Positions 1 to 8,316 of a stretch of 36,090 nucleotides of DNA are shown piece by piece (position 1 is the first letter of the stretch; each line of letters begins with the position of its first letter). Source of the stretch: Sphingobacteriales bacterium (lineage in GTDB: Bacteria > Bacteroidota > Bacteroidia > AKYH767-A > OLB10); the NCBI GenBank assembly GCA_021299095.1, contig JAJTFW010000018.1, forward strand, positions 1 through 36,090, read 5' to 3'. Made by a program: the position numbers and the translations under genes. The notes under the pieces are model-generated. The model had not been told where the DNA came from and ran no database searches. It was given only the letters and a program-made list of their open reading frames with translations.

Positions 1-96
1 CAGTTCCTTCACCGCAGAGGCAGGGCGCTGAATGACTTCACCGGCAGCAATCTGGTTTGCTACTGTGTCAGAAAGCAATCGGATTATGTCGGCCAT
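1..96 (-). CDS. mutL: DNA mismatch repair protein MutL, N-terminal 32 residues (cut by window edge)
   Basis: Reading the minus strand from the ATG at 96 gives a peptide beginning [20 protein letters not shown], followed by [12 protein letters not shown] up to the window edge. This is the invariant start of MutL: the first helix of the GHKL ATPase domain, with the IAAGEV motif and the PASAVKEL segment that carries the catalytic Glu and leads to the ATP-binding Asn. MutL couples MutS mismatch recognition to downstream repair. Only this part is visible. A TACCTTTG -7 box lies 10 nt upstream. The gene is transcribed in the same direction as the broken HD-phosphodiesterase gene behind it, with a 110-bp gap that holds nothing else I can recognise. 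Confidence 0.93.
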   Translation of the reverse strand, partial: MADIIRLLSDTVANQIAAGEVIQRPASAVKEL

Positions 97-106
97 GGGT
101 GTTTCA

Positions 107-114
107 CAAAGGTA
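107..114 (-). promoter_or_regulatory. Bacteroidota -7 box for mutL
   Basis: The minus strand reads TACCTTTG, an exact match to the Bacteroidota -7 consensus TAnnTTTG. It ends 10 nt before the mutL ATG. No clear -33 TTG element was identified. Confidence 0.55.
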
Positions 115-206
115 CTGCCTGTGCACGAAGCAGGATTAACGATTTCACGAAAATCAAACTGAAACAGGCTGTAATCAAGCGGCAAGCCACCAACTTTAAA
201 ACCTGA

Positions 207-713
207 TTAGCCCGGGTAGGCTATGCGTACGTGATAAATGCTGGCCAGCATTTTCTTGAAAATCTTCTTAATGACCGTAAGATCGCGAAAAGTGATGTCA
301 CAGTTTTCGAATTGACCGGCTTCCATCTGATGTCGTATGGTGCGCTCCACCACTTCTTCGAGCGAAGCAGCATCGTGTTGTGCCAGGCTTCGGGCTGTTG
401 CTTCCACTGAATCGGCCATCATGAGTACAGCGGTTTCCTTGGAGAAAGGCCTGGGTCCGGGATAGCGGAATGCATCTTCGTTGGGAACCTGATCGGGAAA
501 ACTCTTGATAAAGGAGTTATAGAAATACTGTACCCGCATGGTACCGTGATGGGTCCGGATGAAATCGATAATCACATCAGGAAGTTTGTGTCGACGGGCT
601 TTTTCGATTCCACGAATCACATGGCTTGTGATAATAGAAGCGCTCTCGTCAAACGAAAGTTCGTCGTGTGGATTCACCAAGGTGCTTTGGTTTTCGATGA
701 AGTACATGGGCAA
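207..713 (-). pseudogene. C-terminal fragment of 7TM-HD (PgpH-like) phosphodiesterase, separated by a frameshifting deletion
   Basis: This reading frame holds the distal part of a PgpH/YqfF-type HD domain. It starts PMYFIENQ, which in intact relatives directly follows the HDIGK motif. It continues with SHVIRG, the RTHHGT double-His motif and MMADSVEATAR, all normal metal-ligand positions of the 7TM-HD family, and ends in a conserved tail (VIKKIFKKML). Homology runs a few codons upstream of the first ATG (TEL before PMYF), so this is not an independent gene. It is the second half of the gene starting at 2058, now in a different frame. Intact family members hydrolyse c-di-AMP at the membrane. 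Without the HD dyad this fragment should be inactive, unless the break is an assembly error. Confidence 0.8.
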
Positions 714-2058
714 CTCGGTCTGAGTGCTGGAAGGTGCCGGGTGCTTTCAGGCTCATTTCGCGTAGGAGTTCCGAGTTAAAATCGGTAAGCTCCATGAGGG
801 TGAAATCAGAGGTGACACCGAACGATTTTTCAATGAAAAAAATGAGTGGATAGGCCAACAGAGTGAGCAGAGCATTGACCAGCAACCAGATTAAAACGGG
901 TAGATGAAAGGCATCCAGTCGACCCTCGTTGATCAGGGTGAGGCCGAAAAACGAGACCAAGTAGGCCATTAAAATGAGTCCTGCAGCCAAAAAAAGCTGT
1001 GATCGGCGATTCATGTTCACAATGCTGAAAATGGCCACCATTCCGGCCGTAACCTGCATGAACACGAACTCATATCCTCCAGAGGCAATGGCGCCAAGAA
1101 TCAGCATGGTGAGCACATGAGTGAACAGGGCAGTTCGGGTATCAAAAAACGCGCGGGTTACCAGGGGCAATATGCACAATGGCAGCATCATCATATTGAC
1201 CTTGCTGCTTCCCTGCGCCAAACTGTACACCACACATGCACCCACTACAAGTAGAATAAGTAGCGTCAGTTTACGGCTATCGAGTAAAATGTCACGACGC
1301 AACAACCACAAAAACGTGAGTAGCAGCGACAAGGCCGATATGACAATCACCAAATAGCCTGTGTAGAGAGCAGGTCTATAACGGTCTACGGTCTCATTGC
1401 CGCGATAAATTTTTCGCAGTGACTCCAACCGATCGAACACTTCTTGATCTACAACCTGTCCACTCCGTACGATCAGGCTCCCCTCCGCCACCTCACCCAC
1501 TACCGGACTCAGCAGCGCAAGCTGCTCATCCAGTAACTTTTGCGTAAGCTCCGTCTGTGGCTGCAAATCGGGCTGCAACAGAGGCATCAGCATCGACAAC
1601 ACGCTGTCGCGGCCACCGCTGAAACCATTCTGCAGTTGCCCCTCCACAAACAGAATCAGTGCGTCGCCCTGGAGGTGATAACCCGCCAGGCTTGATTGCA
1701 GCCCATCTGTTTGCAGGATGCGGATGGGTTGACGGCCTCCCAAACCACTCGCGGGGCCAGCCAGGACTCCTCGGTTGTATACTTGCTCAACCGTTTGTCG
1801 AAGGGCATTGCGGCTGGCAACCGGCCATTGCGCGAATTGCTCATCGATCCTCCGTAAAACCGAGTTTTCCGTCAGATTGTCCCGGCGGTAAACTACCGGA
1901 TGCTGACTCCGTATGGCCGCGCGCTCCGATTCGAGCCTGGCCGGCGATTTATAGACCGGATAACTGAAGGGGGCATTGAGGTCGGCATAGGCCCAAGGTT
2001 GGCCAATTCTGAAATTATATCGGAAACGCAGTTGCCGAGGCAGGATGAAGAGGTTCAT
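649..2058 (-). pseudogene. N-terminal fragment of 7TM-HD (PgpH-like) c-di-AMP phosphodiesterase
   Basis: From the ATG at 2058 (MNLFILPRQLRFRYNF) the frame encodes the family's extracytoplasmic region with the typical GQPWAYADLNAPFSYPVYKS segment. A block of about seven membrane helices follows (roughly residues 235-430 of this fragment). It then enters the cytoplasmic HD domain through the linker NSELLREMSLKAPGTFQHS, whose final His is the first metal ligand. Immediately after HS (about position 721) the frame becomes nonsense and stops at 649. About 30-35 residues, including the HD dyad, are absent, and the rest resumes in another frame at 207-713. An upstream extension of the open frame runs into the 3' end of rnpB and is not coding. 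A TACATTTG box ends 5 nt before the ATG. In intact form this would lower c-di-AMP. The call is a pseudogene or an assembly deletion. Confidence 0.8.
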
Positions 2059-2063
2059 TAGAG

Positions 2064-2071
2064 CAAATGTA
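2064..2071 (-). promoter_or_regulatory. -7 box 5 nt from the HD-phosphodiesterase start codon
   Basis: The minus strand reads TACATTTG, matching TAnnTTTG, then 5 nt, then the ATG at 2058. Judged against rnpB in this window, transcription would start at or within a base of the ATG. Confidence 0.5.
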
Positions 2072-2107
2072 GGGATTCCGGGTGCGGGAAGGTTGGCCCT
2101 GAATGGC

Positions 2108-2130
2108 GGACGCCCCGAATCGGGGCGTCC
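2108..2130. terminator. GC-rich hairpin downstream of rnpB
   Basis: GGACGCCCCG and CGGGGCGTCC form a perfect 10-bp stem around the 3-nt loop AAT, 11 nt beyond the 3' end of RNase P RNA on the minus strand. There is no T-run after it on either strand. It may act as a processing or 3'-protection structure, or a weak terminator between rnpB and the next gene, rather than a standard intrinsic terminator. Confidence 0.45.
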
Positions 2131-2141
2131 ATGGCACTCAA

Positions 2142-2540
2142 GAATGAAACAGACCTGTAAGCCGGGTTCTGTATCCGCCGAAGCGGTGCCCGTCATTTAT
2201 CTGCGATGGCATTCACATACCACCTGAATCAGCCTACCCATCGGAGCCGGAAGCACCGAGGCACCTCCATTGGGCGGGCAGCCCTTCAACTCCGACCTAT
2301 TTGGCCTTTCAGCACACAAGGTTTTCCCGCAGCGGCATCACTGACGCTGCCGTGAGCTCTTACCTCACGTTTTCACCCTTACCACGAAACCACAAGGACT
2401 ACGTGGCGGTATTGTTTTCTGTGGCACTGTCTGTTCCCCGCAAATCGCTCTGCAAGGACCTTCCCGTTAGGAAGTGTGTCGCCCTGTGCTGCCCGGACTT
2501 TCCTCCCTCCGAAGAGAGCGACGAGCCGGTCTGCTTCCCT
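2142..2540 (-). ncRNA. rnpB: RNase P RNA (bacterial class A)
   Basis: The minus strand carries the diagnostic core of RNase P RNA. Near the 5' end is GAGGAAAGTCCGGGCA (P4 strand, around 2490-2510). Near the 3' end are ACAGAACCCGGCTTACAGGT (from about 2170 down) and CCAAATAGG (around 2297-2305). The two ends pair as the P1 helix: GAAGCAGACC (about 2537-2528) with GGTCTGTTTC (about 2156-2147). A TATCTTTG box sits 4 nt before the P1 5' strand, which supports the 5' boundary. This is the catalytic RNA that matures tRNA 5' ends. Length is about 400 nt, normal for class A. Open frames across this interval are spurious. The ends are uncertain by several nucleotides. Confidence 0.96.
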
Positions 2541-2541
2541 G

Positions 2542-2549
2542 CAAAGATA
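2542..2549 (-). promoter_or_regulatory. -7 box of rnpB
   Basis: The minus strand reads TATCTTTG. The first base of the P1 helix of RNase P RNA (about 2537) follows after 4 nt. Because the RNA's 5' end is fixed by its structure, this gives a local ruler for the distance from -7 box to transcription start. Confidence 0.7.
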
Positions 2550-2553
2550 GGAA

Positions 2554-3129
2554 TCAGGAAGCGGTGATTTCCGCCCAATTCCGTAAGAGCTGGATTCCGC
2601 AGGGAGTCATGATCGATTCAGGATGAAACTGAACACCATATACCGAATGTTGTTGATGACGCAGTGCCATGATGGCCCCATTTTCATCATGGGCGATGAC
2701 CTTGAGATCGGCAGGGAAAGTCTGCTCATCGGGTACCCAGCTGTGGTATCGGCCAGTATCAAATGGGCTTTCTATACCCTTGAACAGAGGCTCCATCGAG
2801 TCGGAACATTTTACGGATCTTACTACGCCGTGAAGTACGCGATCCAACTGCCTAAGCTTACCGCCATAGGCCTCGGTAATGGCCTGATGTCCGAGGCAAA
2901 CGCCCAAGAGCGGAATCTTACCGGCGGCAGCGCGAATAAGCGGAACCAAAATTCCTGCTTCGGAGGGAAGACCCGGTCCAGGTGAAAGGACGATTCGATC
3001 GAAGCGGCAAGCATCTTCTACAGAAATGGCATCATTGCGATATACAACAACTTCAGACCCACTAACCTGTAAGAGATACTGATACAGGTTGTAGGTGAAA
3101 CTATCGTAATTATCCAGCAGTAAAAGCAT
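2554..3129 (-). CDS. Glutamine amidotransferase of anthranilate/aminodeoxychorismate synthase (component II)
   Basis: This 191-residue class I glutamine amidotransferase supplies ammonia for anthranilate (tryptophan) or 4-amino-4-deoxychorismate (folate) synthesis. It starts MLLLLDNYDSFTYNL, the standard TrpG/PabA N-terminus, so I place the start at 3129 rather than at the further upstream start. The catalytic triad is visible: Cys78 in GVCLGHQAI, His169 and Glu171 in QFHPES. The oxyanion region SPGPGLPSEAG is at about 49-59. Length is full for the family. It stands alone, with no trpE or pabB neighbour, so TrpG and PabA cannot be told apart; such proteins can serve both pathways. It is divergent from ridA, and rnpB lies 14 nt downstream in the same direction. 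A TACCTTTG box ends 15 nt before the start. Confidence 0.92.
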   Translation of the reverse strand: MLLLLDNYDSFTYNLYQYLLQVSGSEVVVYRNDAISVEDACRFDRIVLSPGPGLPSEAGILVPLIRAAAGKIPLLGVCLGHQAITEAYGGKLRQLDRVLHGVVRSVKCSDSMEPLFKGIESPFDTGRYHSWVPDEQTFPADLKVIAHDENGAIMALRHQQHSVYGVQFHPESIMTPCGIQLLRNWAEITAS

Positions 3130-3144
3130 GACCAAACGCAGCAA

Positions 3145-3152
3145 CAAAGGTA
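3145..3152 (-). promoter_or_regulatory. -7 box of trpG/pabA
   Basis: The minus strand reads TACCTTTG, an exact TAnnTTTG match, 15 nt before the ATG at 3129. It supports the shorter gene start, because a start further upstream would lie above the promoter. Confidence 0.55.
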
Positions 3153-3185
3153 TGCGAATCATATGGCTGAGGTGCTGTGTTTCCC

Positions 3186-3193
3186 TACCTTCG
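3186..3193 (+). promoter_or_regulatory. -7 box of ridA
   Basis: TACCTTCG, one mismatch from TAnnTTTG, ends 16 nt before the ridA ATG at 3210. The surrounding CCTACCTTCGTGG is identical to the sequence before lpdA (5395-5407). Confidence 0.5.
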
Positions 3194-3209
3194 TGGCTTA
3201 GCATTCATT

Positions 3210-3596
3210 ATGTCGAACAAACAGATTATCCACACCCCAGAGGCACCCGCTCCCATCGGGCCTTATTCACAGGCAGTACGTGCCGGCGACTTCCTTTTCT
3301 GCTCGGGTATGATCGCACTTGATCCCGGATCGGGCCAATTGGTTGACGGTGACATCACGCAGGAGACACACCGGGTCATGCAGAATATTGGGGCCCTGTT
3401 GGGTGCTGCAGGTGCAGACTTCAGTCGGATTGTCAAGACAAGTATTTTTCTGAAGGACATGAACGACTTCGCTAGCGTAAATGCCGTTTACGGAAGTTAT
3501 TTCACCGGCGATTTTCCTGCTCGTGAAACCGTTCAGGTTTCCGTCTTACCCCGGAATGTGAATGTGGAAATCTCGGTAACGGCTTACATGGGTTAA
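3210..3596 (+). CDS. ridA: RidA family reactive enamine/imine deaminase
   Basis: This 128-residue YjgF/YER057c/UK114 protein hydrolyses reactive 2-aminoacrylate and related imines made by PLP enzymes, releasing the keto acid and ammonia in the cytoplasm. The start is MSNKQIIHTPEAPAPIGPYS at 3210; the upstream extension (MFPYLRGLAFI) covers the promoter and is rejected. The motif GPYSQAV is at 17-23. The substrate-carboxylate Arg105 sits in DFPARETVQVS, and Glu120 in NVEISVTA, both at the family's usual numbers. Length is canonical. It is divergent from trpG/pabA and converges on the M61 peptidase gene with an 18-bp gap. Confidence 0.95.
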   Translation: MSNKQIIHTPEAPAPIGPYSQAVRAGDFLFCSGMIALDPGSGQLVDGDITQETHRVMQNIGALLGAAGADFSRIVKTSIFLKDMNDFASVNAVYGSYFTGDFPARETVQVSVLPRNVNVEISVTAYMG

Positions 3597-3614
3597 TCGC
3601 CACGAACGAGCGAT

Positions 3615-5330
3615 TCACCATTTTGCACCAGTCCATTCCGCATACCGCTGCCGTTGTGCATCGGTTGCGTTGCTTTCTTTTACTATTCCAACCGAATCAA
3701 ACCAGCGTCCCTGCAAGGGTTCGAGTTCGATGTGTTTTTCTTTGCGCATAGAAAATACGGTCAGTTGACATTTACCATCCTTCTGCCCTATCCTTTCACT
3801 GAGGTTGTTCTCCACTTTCCACCCGTTGCAGGCAGCTACTTCATCATCCTTCGCCAAACCAGCAATAGCGGCGGGTGATCCAGGCAGTACACTGAGCACT
3901 TTGCATACGCCACTCTCATTCGTAACCCTGAAACCGTAACGACTTTCGTTGAGGAGACGAGCAGTACGGTAATCGATCCGGCAACCAACAGTCAACAACA
4001 ATTCCTGAAGCAGATCCTCATAGGTATTCCGGGAATGGACTGCTTCATCAAAAATCCGGCTCACCCCGGCATCGGAAAACTGCGCTGCAGTACTACGCAC
4101 ATCGGATTCCTGATACCCTCTTCCAAGTGTATCCGCATACAAAGTCCGGAACAGATCATCGATGCTGTGCTTGCCTCCAGAGCTTTGGCGTATGTAAAGA
4201 TCCAGCATGAGTGCAATCAGACATCCCTCATCATAAATCGAGGTCTTCCGCCCCGGCACTCCAGGCACATAACCATCGAGCCAAGTATCGTAGCTGCTTT
4301 CGGCAACACTGCTGTGAAAACGCCCGGGGTTGTCGGTATGCCGCTGTAGCCGCAGGCGTATTTCGGCAAAGAAATCATCCGGACTAAAAAAACCGCTCCG
4401 CAAGAGAAACAGGTCTCCGTAATACGTTGTAAATCCCTCGTAAACCCAACCCAATTCACTGTGATTCTCGCGGGTATAGTCGTACAACAGAAAATCGGCC
4501 GGACGAAGTGTCTTTACATTCCAAACGTGAAACAGTTCGTGCGAAGCAACCCCCATTAATTCACCATACAACTCACTGCCCATCAGTTGATAGCCCGGCC
4601 CCAGGGCCAACACCGTGCTGGCCACATGTTCAACACCATGATAGAAACGGAACGGCAGGACTAATATCAGAAAATGAAATTCGGGAACAGGAAATGAACC
4701 CATCATTTCAAGTTGTTTTTCCGTAAAACCACGGAAGTCGGCCAAGATACGCTCCCAATCCGGGTGCACCTCTCCATGCATCCAAACATGGAATTGATAA
4801 TCGTTGACCGAATATGAGCGGTGGTGCAGGGAACGGGAGGCGAAAAAAGGACTATCGAGTAACTCATGCACATCCTTGGCATGCAGTACATGTCCATCTG
4901 CAAAAGGCAGAGCACAGGCCAGTTGCCAATCAGAGGGAATCCTCAACTCGACTGTGGCAGTATCGAGCATAGCAGCCGGATCGAACACCAGGCAATGTAC
5001 GGGGTTCACGTACATCAACTCCTCATCGAGCCAACAGGCACCGGCATCGGGCTGGGCGGCATAGTACTCGTACTCAAGTACCAGAGTTCCATCCGGCGGA
5101 TTGTTCACTCTCCAACGATCGCGGCTGACCTTTTGCACATCGAGCAATTGACCTGTGACGGTATACGCCTTCATACCCCTCAGGTTTTTTGCAAATTGCC
5201 CGAGCTCATAACGACCTGGTCGCCAAGATGAGAGCTGAAATTCGACTGCTGATCCACTGTGGCACGTTTTACTCGCTGTAATATGGAGATACCGCGATGC
5301 AGGTGATGGGGCGCTAATTGTATAATGCAT
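3615..5330 (-). CDS. M61 family metallopeptidase (glycyl aminopeptidase-like) with C-terminal PDZ domain
   Basis: This 571-residue protein resembles M61 peptidases, which include glycyl aminopeptidases. An all-beta N-terminal domain occupies about 1-180. The gluzincin domain contains the zinc motif HELFH at 264-268 in ASHELFHVWNVKTLRP, with the third ligand Glu298 in WVYEGFTTYY. A PDZ domain spans about 465-550 (SGVCKVLSVLPGSPAAIAGL), followed by a short tail. No signal peptide is evident, so a cytoplasmic location is likely, though M61 members vary. The gene is full length. It converges on ridA and diverges from lpdA. Its -7 box TAATTTTG ends 4 nt before the ATG, suggesting a leaderless mRNA. 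Confidence 0.9.
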   Translation of the reverse strand: MHYTISAPSPASRYLHITASKTCHSGSAVEFQLSSWRPGRYELGQFAKNLRGMKAYTVTGQLLDVQKVSRDRWRVNNPPDGTLVLEYEYYAAQPDAGACWLDEELMYVNPVHCLVFDPAAMLDTATVELRIPSDWQLACALPFADGHVLHAKDVHELLDSPFFASRSLHHRSYSVNDYQFHVWMHGEVHPDWERILADFRGFTEKQLEMMGSFPVPEFHFLILVLPFRFYHGVEHVASTVLALGPGYQLMGSELYGELMGVASHELFHVWNVKTLRPADFLLYDYTRENHSELGWVYEGFTTYYGDLFLLRSGFFSPDDFFAEIRLRLQRHTDNPGRFHSSVAESSYDTWLDGYVPGVPGRKTSIYDEGCLIALMLDLYIRQSSGGKHSIDDLFRTLYADTLGRGYQESDVRSTAAQFSDAGVSRIFDEAVHSRNTYEDLLQELLLTVGCRIDYRTARLLNESRYGFRVTNESGVCKVLSVLPGSPAAIAGLAKDDEVAACNGWKVENNLSERIGQKDGKCQLTVFSMRKEKHIELEPLQGRWFDSVGIVKESNATDAQRQRYAEWTGAKW

Positions 5331-5334
5331 GCAT

Positions 5335-5342
5335 CAAAATTA
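5335..5342 (-). promoter_or_regulatory. -7 box 4 nt from the M61 peptidase start codon
   Basis: The minus strand reads TAATTTTG, then ATGC, then the ATG at 5330. The spacing equals that from the rnpB -7 box to the RNA 5' end. An in-frame ATG alternative was not seen, so a leaderless start fits. Confidence 0.55.
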
Positions 5343-5396
5343 GGTTTTCACGCGTCAGGGAAGGGCTGAATCCGGTCGGTTTGGGCTGAAATCGCC

Positions 5397-5404
5397 TACC
5401 TTCG
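5397..5404 (+). promoter_or_regulatory. -7 box of lpdA
   Basis: TACCTTCG, one mismatch from TAnnTTTG, ends 25 nt before the lpdA ATG, giving a conventional short leader. It shares a 13-bp context with the ridA box. Confidence 0.5.
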
Positions 5405-5429
5405 TGGCCGCATTTCTAGCTTAAACACC

Positions 5430-6818
5430 ATGCAATACGATCTCATTGTTATCGGTAGCGGACCCGGCGGGTACGTAGCAGCCATTCGTGCTTCACAACT
5501 CGGCCTCAAGACCGCTGTCGTTGAAAAAGAATCCTTGGGCGGAGTCTGCCTGAACTGGGGATGCATACCAACCAAGGCTCTATTGAAAAGCGCGCAGGTG
5601 TTCGAATACCTGAAACACGCAGCCGATTATGGTATTGTGGTGAATGATGCAAAGCACGATTTCGGTGCCGTAATCAAGCGTAGCCGCGATGTAGCCGATG
5701 GCATGAGTAAGGGAATTCAATTCCTGTTCAAGAAAAACAAAATCGATGTAATCAACGGCAACGGAAAGTTGAAGGCCGGAAAAAAAGTAGAGGTCACCGC
5801 CGCCGACGGAGCCGTTAGTACATACGAAGCGAAACACGTTTTATTGGCTACCGGTGCCCGCAGCCGCGAGTTACCCAACCTGAAACAAGACGGGAAGAAA
5901 GTCATTGGATACCGTGAAGCCATGGTACTTCCGCATCAGCCCAAATCCATGGTGATTGTAGGTTCTGGGGCGATTGGCTGCGAGTTCGCCTATTTCTACA
6001 ACAGTATGGGCACGAAAGTCACCATCGTGGAATTCATGCCGAACATTGTTCCGATTGAAGACGAAGACATCAGCAAACAGCTGGGACGATCGTTCAAAAA
6101 ATCAGGGATTGAGGTCATGACGGAATCGACTGTAGAATCTGTAGACACATCGGGATCAGGTTGCAAAGTGAAAGTAAAAACCAAGAAAGGCGAAGAGATC
6201 ATCGAATGCGACATTGTCCTTTCTGCCGTTGGTATCTCACCAAATATCGAAGGCATAGGCCTCGAGGAAGTCGGTGTAATAACCGACAAGGGTAAAGTCA
6301 TGGTCAACGACTATTACCAGACCAATATACCAGGCGTTTACGCCATCGGTGACATCGTTAAAGGCCCAGCTTTGGCCCACGTGGCTTCGGCAGAAGGCAT
6401 TTGCTGTGTTGAGAAAATCGCAGGTCTTGATGTGCACCCCATCAACTATGGAAACATTCCGGGCTGCACCTATTGCTCACCGGAAATCGCATCGGTCGGC
6501 ATGACCGAAAAGGCAGCCAAAGAAGCTGGTTATGATGTGAAAGTGGGCAAATTTCCGTTCTCGGCCAGCGGTAAAGCCAAGGCCTCCGGTGCCAGCGACG
6601 GATTCGTAAAAGTGATTTTCGACGCGAAATACGGTGAGTGGCTAGGTGCTCACTTCATTGGAGCGAACGTTACGGAGATGATCGCCGAGGTGGTAGTTGC
6701 GCGCAACTTGGAAACGACAGGACACGAAATCATCAAGTCCATTCACCCCCACCCCACCATGAGTGAGGCCGTGATGGAAGCCGTGGCTGATGCCTACGGC
6801 GAGGTGATTCACATGTGA
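5430..6818 (+). CDS. lpdA: Dihydrolipoyl dehydrogenase (E3)
   Basis: This 462-residue flavoprotein reoxidises dihydrolipoamide on E2 of the pyruvate/2-oxoacid dehydrogenase complexes and on glycine cleavage H protein, passing electrons to NAD+. The FAD Rossmann motif GSGPGGYVAA begins at 9. The redox disulfide is Cys40/Cys45 in GGVCLNWGCIPTKAL. The NAD-binding motif VGSGAIGCEFAYF is near 177-189. A second FAD motif, YAIGDI, is near 306-311, and the C-terminal dimer-interface catalytic pair is His441/Glu446 in HPHPTMSEA. It is full length. No E1 or E2 gene is adjacent, so it probably serves several complexes. It diverges from the M61 gene and converges on rlmD. Confidence 0.97.
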   Translation: MQYDLIVIGSGPGGYVAAIRASQLGLKTAVVEKESLGGVCLNWGCIPTKALLKSAQVFEYLKHAADYGIVVNDAKHDFGAVIKRSRDVADGMSKGIQFLFKKNKIDVINGNGKLKAGKKVEVTAADGAVSTYEAKHVLLATGARSRELPNLKQDGKKVIGYREAMVLPHQPKSMVIVGSGAIGCEFAYFYNSMGTKVTIVEFMPNIVPIEDEDISKQLGRSFKKSGIEVMTESTVESVDTSGSGCKVKVKTKKGEEIIECDIVLSAVGISPNIEGIGLEEVGVITDKGKVMVNDYYQTNIPGVYAIGDIVKGPALAHVASAEGICCVEKIAGLDVHPINYGNIPGCTYCSPEIASVGMTEKAAKEAGYDVKVGKFPFSASGKAKASGASDGFVKVIFDAKYGEWLGAHFIGANVTEMIAEVVVARNLETTGHEIIKSIHPHPTMSEAVMEAVADAYGEVIHM

Positions 6819-6865
6819 TTTCTGTATTTTTTGACTGTTGGGATTTTAGACTACTTAGATCCCTA

Positions 6866-8260
6866 TCATTCAATCCGTTCCAGCAAGGCCACACTCTCCA
6901 CGTGCGCAGTATGCGGAAACATGTCGACCGGCACAACCGTTTTGAGGCTATAGCGCTCTGAAAGCATCAGGATATCGCGCGCCTGAGTAGCCGGATTGCA
7001 ACTCACATACACAATACGCTGGCAGCCGCTGTGTAAAATCCGCTCCACCACATCGGCATGCATTCCGGCGCGCGGTGGATCTGTGATAATCACATCCGGC
7101 CTGCCTTCGCGATTAAATAATTCATCTGTGAGCAGATCTTTCATGTCACCTGCGTAAAATACGCAGTTATCGATGCCATTGAGTGAGGCATTGATGCGTG
7201 CGTCATCAATGGCTTCTTTCACATACTCGATGCCTACCACTTTGGTGGCTGCGGAAGACACGAACTGTGCGATGGTACCTGTGCCCGTGTAAAGATCGTA
7301 CACCACCTCCGACCCTTTAAGTCCGGCCAGTTCGCGGGTCAGCCGGTAGAGGGTGCGTGTTTGTCCGCTGTTGGTCTGGAAAAACGATTTTGGACCAATC
7401 CTGAACTTCAGTCCATCCATTTCCTCGGTGATATACGAATCTCCCTTGAAGGTCATGACTTCCAGGTCGTGAAAGGTATCGTTTGCCTTGGGATTGACCA
7501 CATATAAAAGCGATGTAATTTGAGGGAACGCCTCTGACAAATGACCCAACAGTCCCTCAAGCGCCTCCTGGTTGTTTTCATACACCATCACAATCACCAT
7601 GAGTCCACCTGCCAGGGTGTTGCGAATAATCAGTCCTCGCATCATGCCACCTTTGACCCGCAGGTTCATAAACGGCAAATTATGCTCGGTACACCAAGAT
7701 CGCACGGCGAGGCGAATGGAATTTGAGGGTTCGGGCTGCAGCCAGCATTCATCGATATCGAGAATGCGGTCGAAACGACCGGTCATGTGGAAGCCTAGTG
7801 CCGGACCACCGGTGTTCTCCCGATCCTCATACTGCTCGGGGGTTAACCATTTGCGGTCGGCGAAGGTGTAATCGAGTTTGTTCCTGTAATGCCGGGTTAA
7901 CTCGGAACCGACGATGGGTGCTACGGGAGGCTCATCAATTTTTCCAATCCGCCCAAGCGCATCAACAACCTGTTTCCGTTTGAACTCAAGTTGGTTTTCA
8001 TAGCGCAGATACTGCCATTTACAACCGCCGCAAGTCCCGAAATGCACACAAAAAGCTTCAGTACGTAAGGGTGAGGGTTTCTTCAACGTCACCACTTCTG
8101 CTTCCAGGTAAGAGGAATGCTTCCGCCGGACTTTTACGTCCACCACATCACCGGGAACAGCTCTTGAAATGAAAACCACCAGCCCTTCATGGCGGGCCAG
8201 GGCTTTGCCGTCTTCGGCCATATCGGTTACTTCGAGATCTGTTAGCAGTTTGCCTTTCAT
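6866..8260 (-). CDS. rlmD: 23S rRNA (uracil-5-)-methyltransferase, RlmD type
   Basis: This 464-residue TrmA/RlmD-family enzyme methylates a uridine C5 in 23S rRNA. An N-terminal TRAM domain covers about 1-60. Cluster cysteines Cys71, Cys77 and Cys80 (CVHFGTCGGC) with Cys172 indicate the [4Fe-4S] site found in RlmD/RumA. The SAM-binding motif YDLYTGTGTIAQF is at about 321-333, TDPPRAG at 393-399, and the nucleophile is Cys421 in YVSCNPAT. Which uridine is modified (U1939 or U747 type) cannot be decided from sequence alone. It converges on lpdA with a 47-bp gap that has no clear terminator, and it diverges from the surface-protein gene at 8347. Confidence 0.9.
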   Translation of the reverse strand: MKGKLLTDLEVTDMAEDGKALARHEGLVVFISRAVPGDVVDVKVRRKHSSYLEAEVVTLKKPSPLRTEAFCVHFGTCGGCKWQYLRYENQLEFKRKQVVDALGRIGKIDEPPVAPIVGSELTRHYRNKLDYTFADRKWLTPEQYEDRENTGGPALGFHMTGRFDRILDIDECWLQPEPSNSIRLAVRSWCTEHNLPFMNLRVKGGMMRGLIIRNTLAGGLMVIVMVYENNQEALEGLLGHLSEAFPQITSLLYVVNPKANDTFHDLEVMTFKGDSYITEEMDGLKFRIGPKSFFQTNSGQTRTLYRLTRELAGLKGSEVVYDLYTGTGTIAQFVSSAATKVVGIEYVKEAIDDARINASLNGIDNCVFYAGDMKDLLTDELFNREGRPDVIITDPPRAGMHADVVERILHSGCQRIVYVSCNPATQARDILMLSERYSLKTVVPVDMFPHTAHVESVALLERIE

Positions 8261-8316
8261 GGATTGAATGTGCTATCTTGGATGATAACCGGGATAAAAC
8301 GTCCGGGTAAGGCTGC

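Noticed and set aside
2059-2196. Extended N-terminus of the HD-phosphodiesterase starting at 2196
   Set aside because: It would translate the 3' end of RNase P RNA and the GC hairpin, and the -7 box lies inside it; the ATG at 2058 fits the family N-terminus.
2301-2567. Plus-strand open frame of 88 codons across the rnpB region
   Set aside because: It lies on the antisense strand of a clear RNase P RNA gene and has no protein-like features.
5380-5383. TTTG as the -33 element of the lpdA promoter
   Set aside because: It lies only 13 bp from the -7 box, shorter than the usual spacing for Bacteroidota promoters.
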